From assembly GCA_947632625.1 (NCBI GenBank), contig CANRPZ010000021.1, forward strand, positions 1-14,709: DNA of 14,709 nt. The letters are read 5' to 3'. Shown here in pieces: positions 13,446-14,709 of this stretch. Numbering within the stretch: position 1 is the first letter of the stretch; every line of letters begins with the position of its first letter. Under the pieces are notes generated by a model that did not search any database, was not told the DNA's origin, and was given only the letters and a program-made list of their open reading frames with translations. Position numbers and translations under genes: made by a program. Source of the stretch: an uncultured Bacilli bacterium (GTDB taxonomy: Bacteria; Bacillota_I; Bacilli_A; RF39; UBA660).

Positions 13446-14390
13446 ATGTATTTATTTTATGGTGAAAGTTTTCGGTTAATTGAAGAAGAGATTAAAAAAG
13501 TTGTTAAAGAAAGTCCTAATGTTTTAACCATCGATTTAGAAGCTTCTTCTTTAAAAGAAATTATTGAAGAAGCTACCTATGTTTCTATGTTTCAAGAACA
13601 AAAATATCTTATTGTTCGTAATGCTAATTTTTTTACGACGGCTAAATCTAAAACAAAAGAAGAAGAAATAGAACTTTTTTTAAAATATATGCAAAATCCT
13701 GTATCCTTAACCACCATTTTATTTACAAGTCCTTTTAAAGTAGATGCACGTAAGAAAATCTATAAAGAATTTAGTAAAACGTATAAAGTAATCAATTGTT
13801 CTATTACGGATAGAAATGATTTAATTAATAAAATTCGAGATATGGTGTTTAAACAAAAATTTAAGATTGATAATGAAACTATTCTTTATATAATGGAATC
13901 TTGCCAAAACAATTTTGATTTAATTTATAATGAGTTAGAAAAGATTTTTTTGTATTATGTAGAACCTCAAAAAATAGAGTTACAAGATGTTGTAAATATT
14001 GTTTCGAGGACTTTAATGGACAATAATTTTAAATTTGTCGAAGCCGTTATTAAAAAGGATGGACGAGAAGCTTTAAAAATATTAGAGGATTTGTATGTTT
14101 TAAAAGTTGAACCAATTGCTTTGATTCTTTTACTTGCTCGTGAGTATCGTTTAATGCTTTCTATTGAAACTTTATTAAGAGGAGGTTATCCTAAAGCAAC
14201 TATTAGTAAACAACTTGGTTTACAGGATTGGCAAATCGATAAACTTATTCGTAATATGAATTCTTATAATGAAGAGGATTTAAAGACTTATTTAAAAGAA
14301 ATTGCTTCTATTGATTATCGCGTTAAAAGTGGTTTAGGGGATGCTTATACTGAACTAAAAGCCTTTTTATTAAAAGTTTTCATGCCATAA
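13446..14390 (+). CDS. holA: DNA polymerase III subunit delta
   Basis: Clamp-loader subunit that opens the sliding clamp so that it can be placed on DNA at the replication fork. The 314-residue chain begins MYLFYGESFRLIEEEI, the usual delta N-terminus where other AAA+ proteins have a P-loop. YLIVRNANFF (residues about 55-64) fits the region after it. The C-terminal domain has TLMDNNFKFVEAV, ILEDLYVLKVEPIALILLLAREYRLML and a final SGLGDAYTELKAFLL, all characteristic of HolA. An upstream ATG at 13371 would add 25 residues, but it lies before the -10 box. The ATG at 13446 has AGGTG 7 bases upstream and gives the standard start. holA after comEC is a common Bacillota order; the usual rpsT does not follow here. 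Confidence 0.95.
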   Translation: MYLFYGESFRLIEEEIKKVVKESPNVLTIDLEASSLKEIIEEATYVSMFQEQKYLIVRNANFFTTAKSKTKEEEIELFLKYMQNPVSLTTILFTSPFKVDARKKIYKEFSKTYKVINCSITDRNDLINKIRDMVFKQKFKIDNETILYIMESCQNNFDLIYNELEKIFLYYVEPQKIELQDVVNIVSRTLMDNNFKFVEAVIKKDGREALKILEDLYVLKVEPIALILLLAREYRLMLSIETLLRGGYPKATISKQLGLQDWQIDKLIRNMNSYNEEDLKTYLKEIASIDYRVKSGLGDAYTELKAFLLKVFMP

Positions 14391-14397
14391 AAAAATA

Positions 14398-14426
14398 TTG
14401 CATATTGAATTAAAAAATTATATAAT
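14398..14426 (+). promoter_or_regulatory. promoter of the last gene
   Basis: TTGCAT (14398-14403), a 17-base spacer and TATAAT (14421-14426), a near-consensus promoter. TGCATAT occurs twice, at 14399-14405 and 14429-14435, exactly 30 bases apart and flanking the -10. Confidence 0.65.
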
Positions 14427-14451
14427 AATGCATATAGTAGGAGGAATCATA

Positions 14452-14709
14452 ATGATGAAGAAAAAGAAAAACCTCCCAACCGCAAATAGCTTCGGCGGGG
14501 GGGGGGTTGTTAGATAGTCATAACAAACCAACGGAGCTACAAAGGTATAAGAAAAATACCAAGCAAAAGAAAATTTTAATTGGAACAATACTATTATTTC
14601 TATTAATCATCGGCGGTATAAAACTATACCGAACTTTTGCATTGTATAAAGAAGAAAAGTCTTTTAATGTATTAAAAGGAATAGTACCAGATTTTGTTGG
14701 AGGAGATGT
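14452..14709 (+). CDS. membrane-anchored protein, frame broken by a run of ten G; runs off window edge
   Basis: ATG codons at 14452 and 14455 follow AGGAGG (14439-14444) at ideal spacing and a strong promoter. Translation gives MMKKKKNLPTANSFGGGG and then meets ten G (14497-14506). As written, the frame stops at TAG 14515 after 21 residues. The frame shifted by one base is open from the tract to the window edge. It encodes LLDSHNKPTELQRYKKN, a basic stretch, a clear transmembrane helix (ILIGTILLLFLLIIGGIKLY) and a start of an extracytoplasmic domain. With nine G the two halves join into one protein. I do not recognise the family. Phase variation, a real disruption and a sequencing error are all possible. 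Confidence 0.7.
14470..14508 (+). repeat. GC-rich inverted repeat containing the poly-G tract
   Basis: AACCTCCC (14470-14477) pairs with GGGGGGTT (14501-14508) with one T-G pair. After two opposed A-G positions, CCGC (14480-14483) pairs with GCGG (14495-14498). The loop is 11 bases. It lies within the first codons of the last gene and is far richer in G and C than its surroundings. Confidence 0.55.

Noticed and set aside
14507..14709. TTG at 14507 as an independent start for the last gene
   Set aside because: No ribosome binding site precedes it other than the G run itself, while the ATG at 14452 has ideal signals one frame away.
1..14709. Mycoplasma-type code with TGA as tryptophan
   Set aside because: Tryptophan is TGG wherever seen, all known proteins are full length under the standard code, and TGA serves as the yidD stop.
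1..14709. Mobile elements, CRISPR array, riboswitch or defence system
   Set aside because: No transposase, terminal repeats, spaced direct repeats, long structured leaders or defence-type proteins were seen; intergenic regions are all short.

Overview
This window is a compact stretch of a very AT-rich bacterial chromosome. The gene content, strong AGGAGG-type ribosome binding sites, -10 boxes close to TATAAT and lipoprotein biology all point to the Bacillota. A lineage near the Bacilli, Erysipelotrichales or RF39-like uncultured gut groups is my inference and cannot be proved from this window. The standard bacterial code fits: tryptophan is TGG throughout and no reading frame needs a read-through TGA. 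I see no insertion sequence, CRISPR array, prophage gene or rRNA. No gap between genes exceeds about 160 bases.

Left part (1-2575). A tRNA-Lys(CTT) runs off the left edge and diverges from a gene for a small anchored protein of unknown function. murC (peptidoglycan precursor ligase) converges on that gene. A 96-residue two-helix membrane protein then converges on tRNA-Ser(GCT), with a perfect bidirectional terminator between them.

Middle left (2573-4750). A short minus-strand operon holds yidD (insertion factor for membrane proteins) and, overlapping it by 4 nt, a lipoprotein of the ZnuA/AdcA zinc-binding fold. That lipoprotein has lost all the histidines expected to bind metal. Its promoter overlaps, back to back, the promoter of a divergent 339-residue protein that I do not recognise.

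Middle right (4751-9274). rnc and smc form a classic operon encoding RNase III and an SMC ATPase with short arms. A bidirectional terminator separates it from def (peptide deformylase). Upstream of def lies a 65-residue Gly/Tyr-rich protein with a YjcZ-like transmembrane tail.

Right part (9275-14709). ftsW (septal glycan polymerase), comEA and comEC (DNA uptake channel) and holA (polymerase III delta subunit) all read rightwards. The last gene has a very good promoter and ribosome binding site, but its reading frame is broken 45 nt after the start by a run of ten G. One G fewer restores an open frame, with a membrane anchor, to the window edge. A poly-G tract in so AT-rich a genome is either a phase-variation switch or a sequencing error. 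It is the most interesting feature here.

Several start sites were moved from the longest possible one, using ribosome binding sites and promoters: yidD, rnc, comEA, comEC and holA. The housekeeping genes cover cell-wall synthesis (murC, ftsW), chromosome organisation and replication (smc, holA), RNA and protein maturation (rnc, def) and natural transformation (comEA, comEC).
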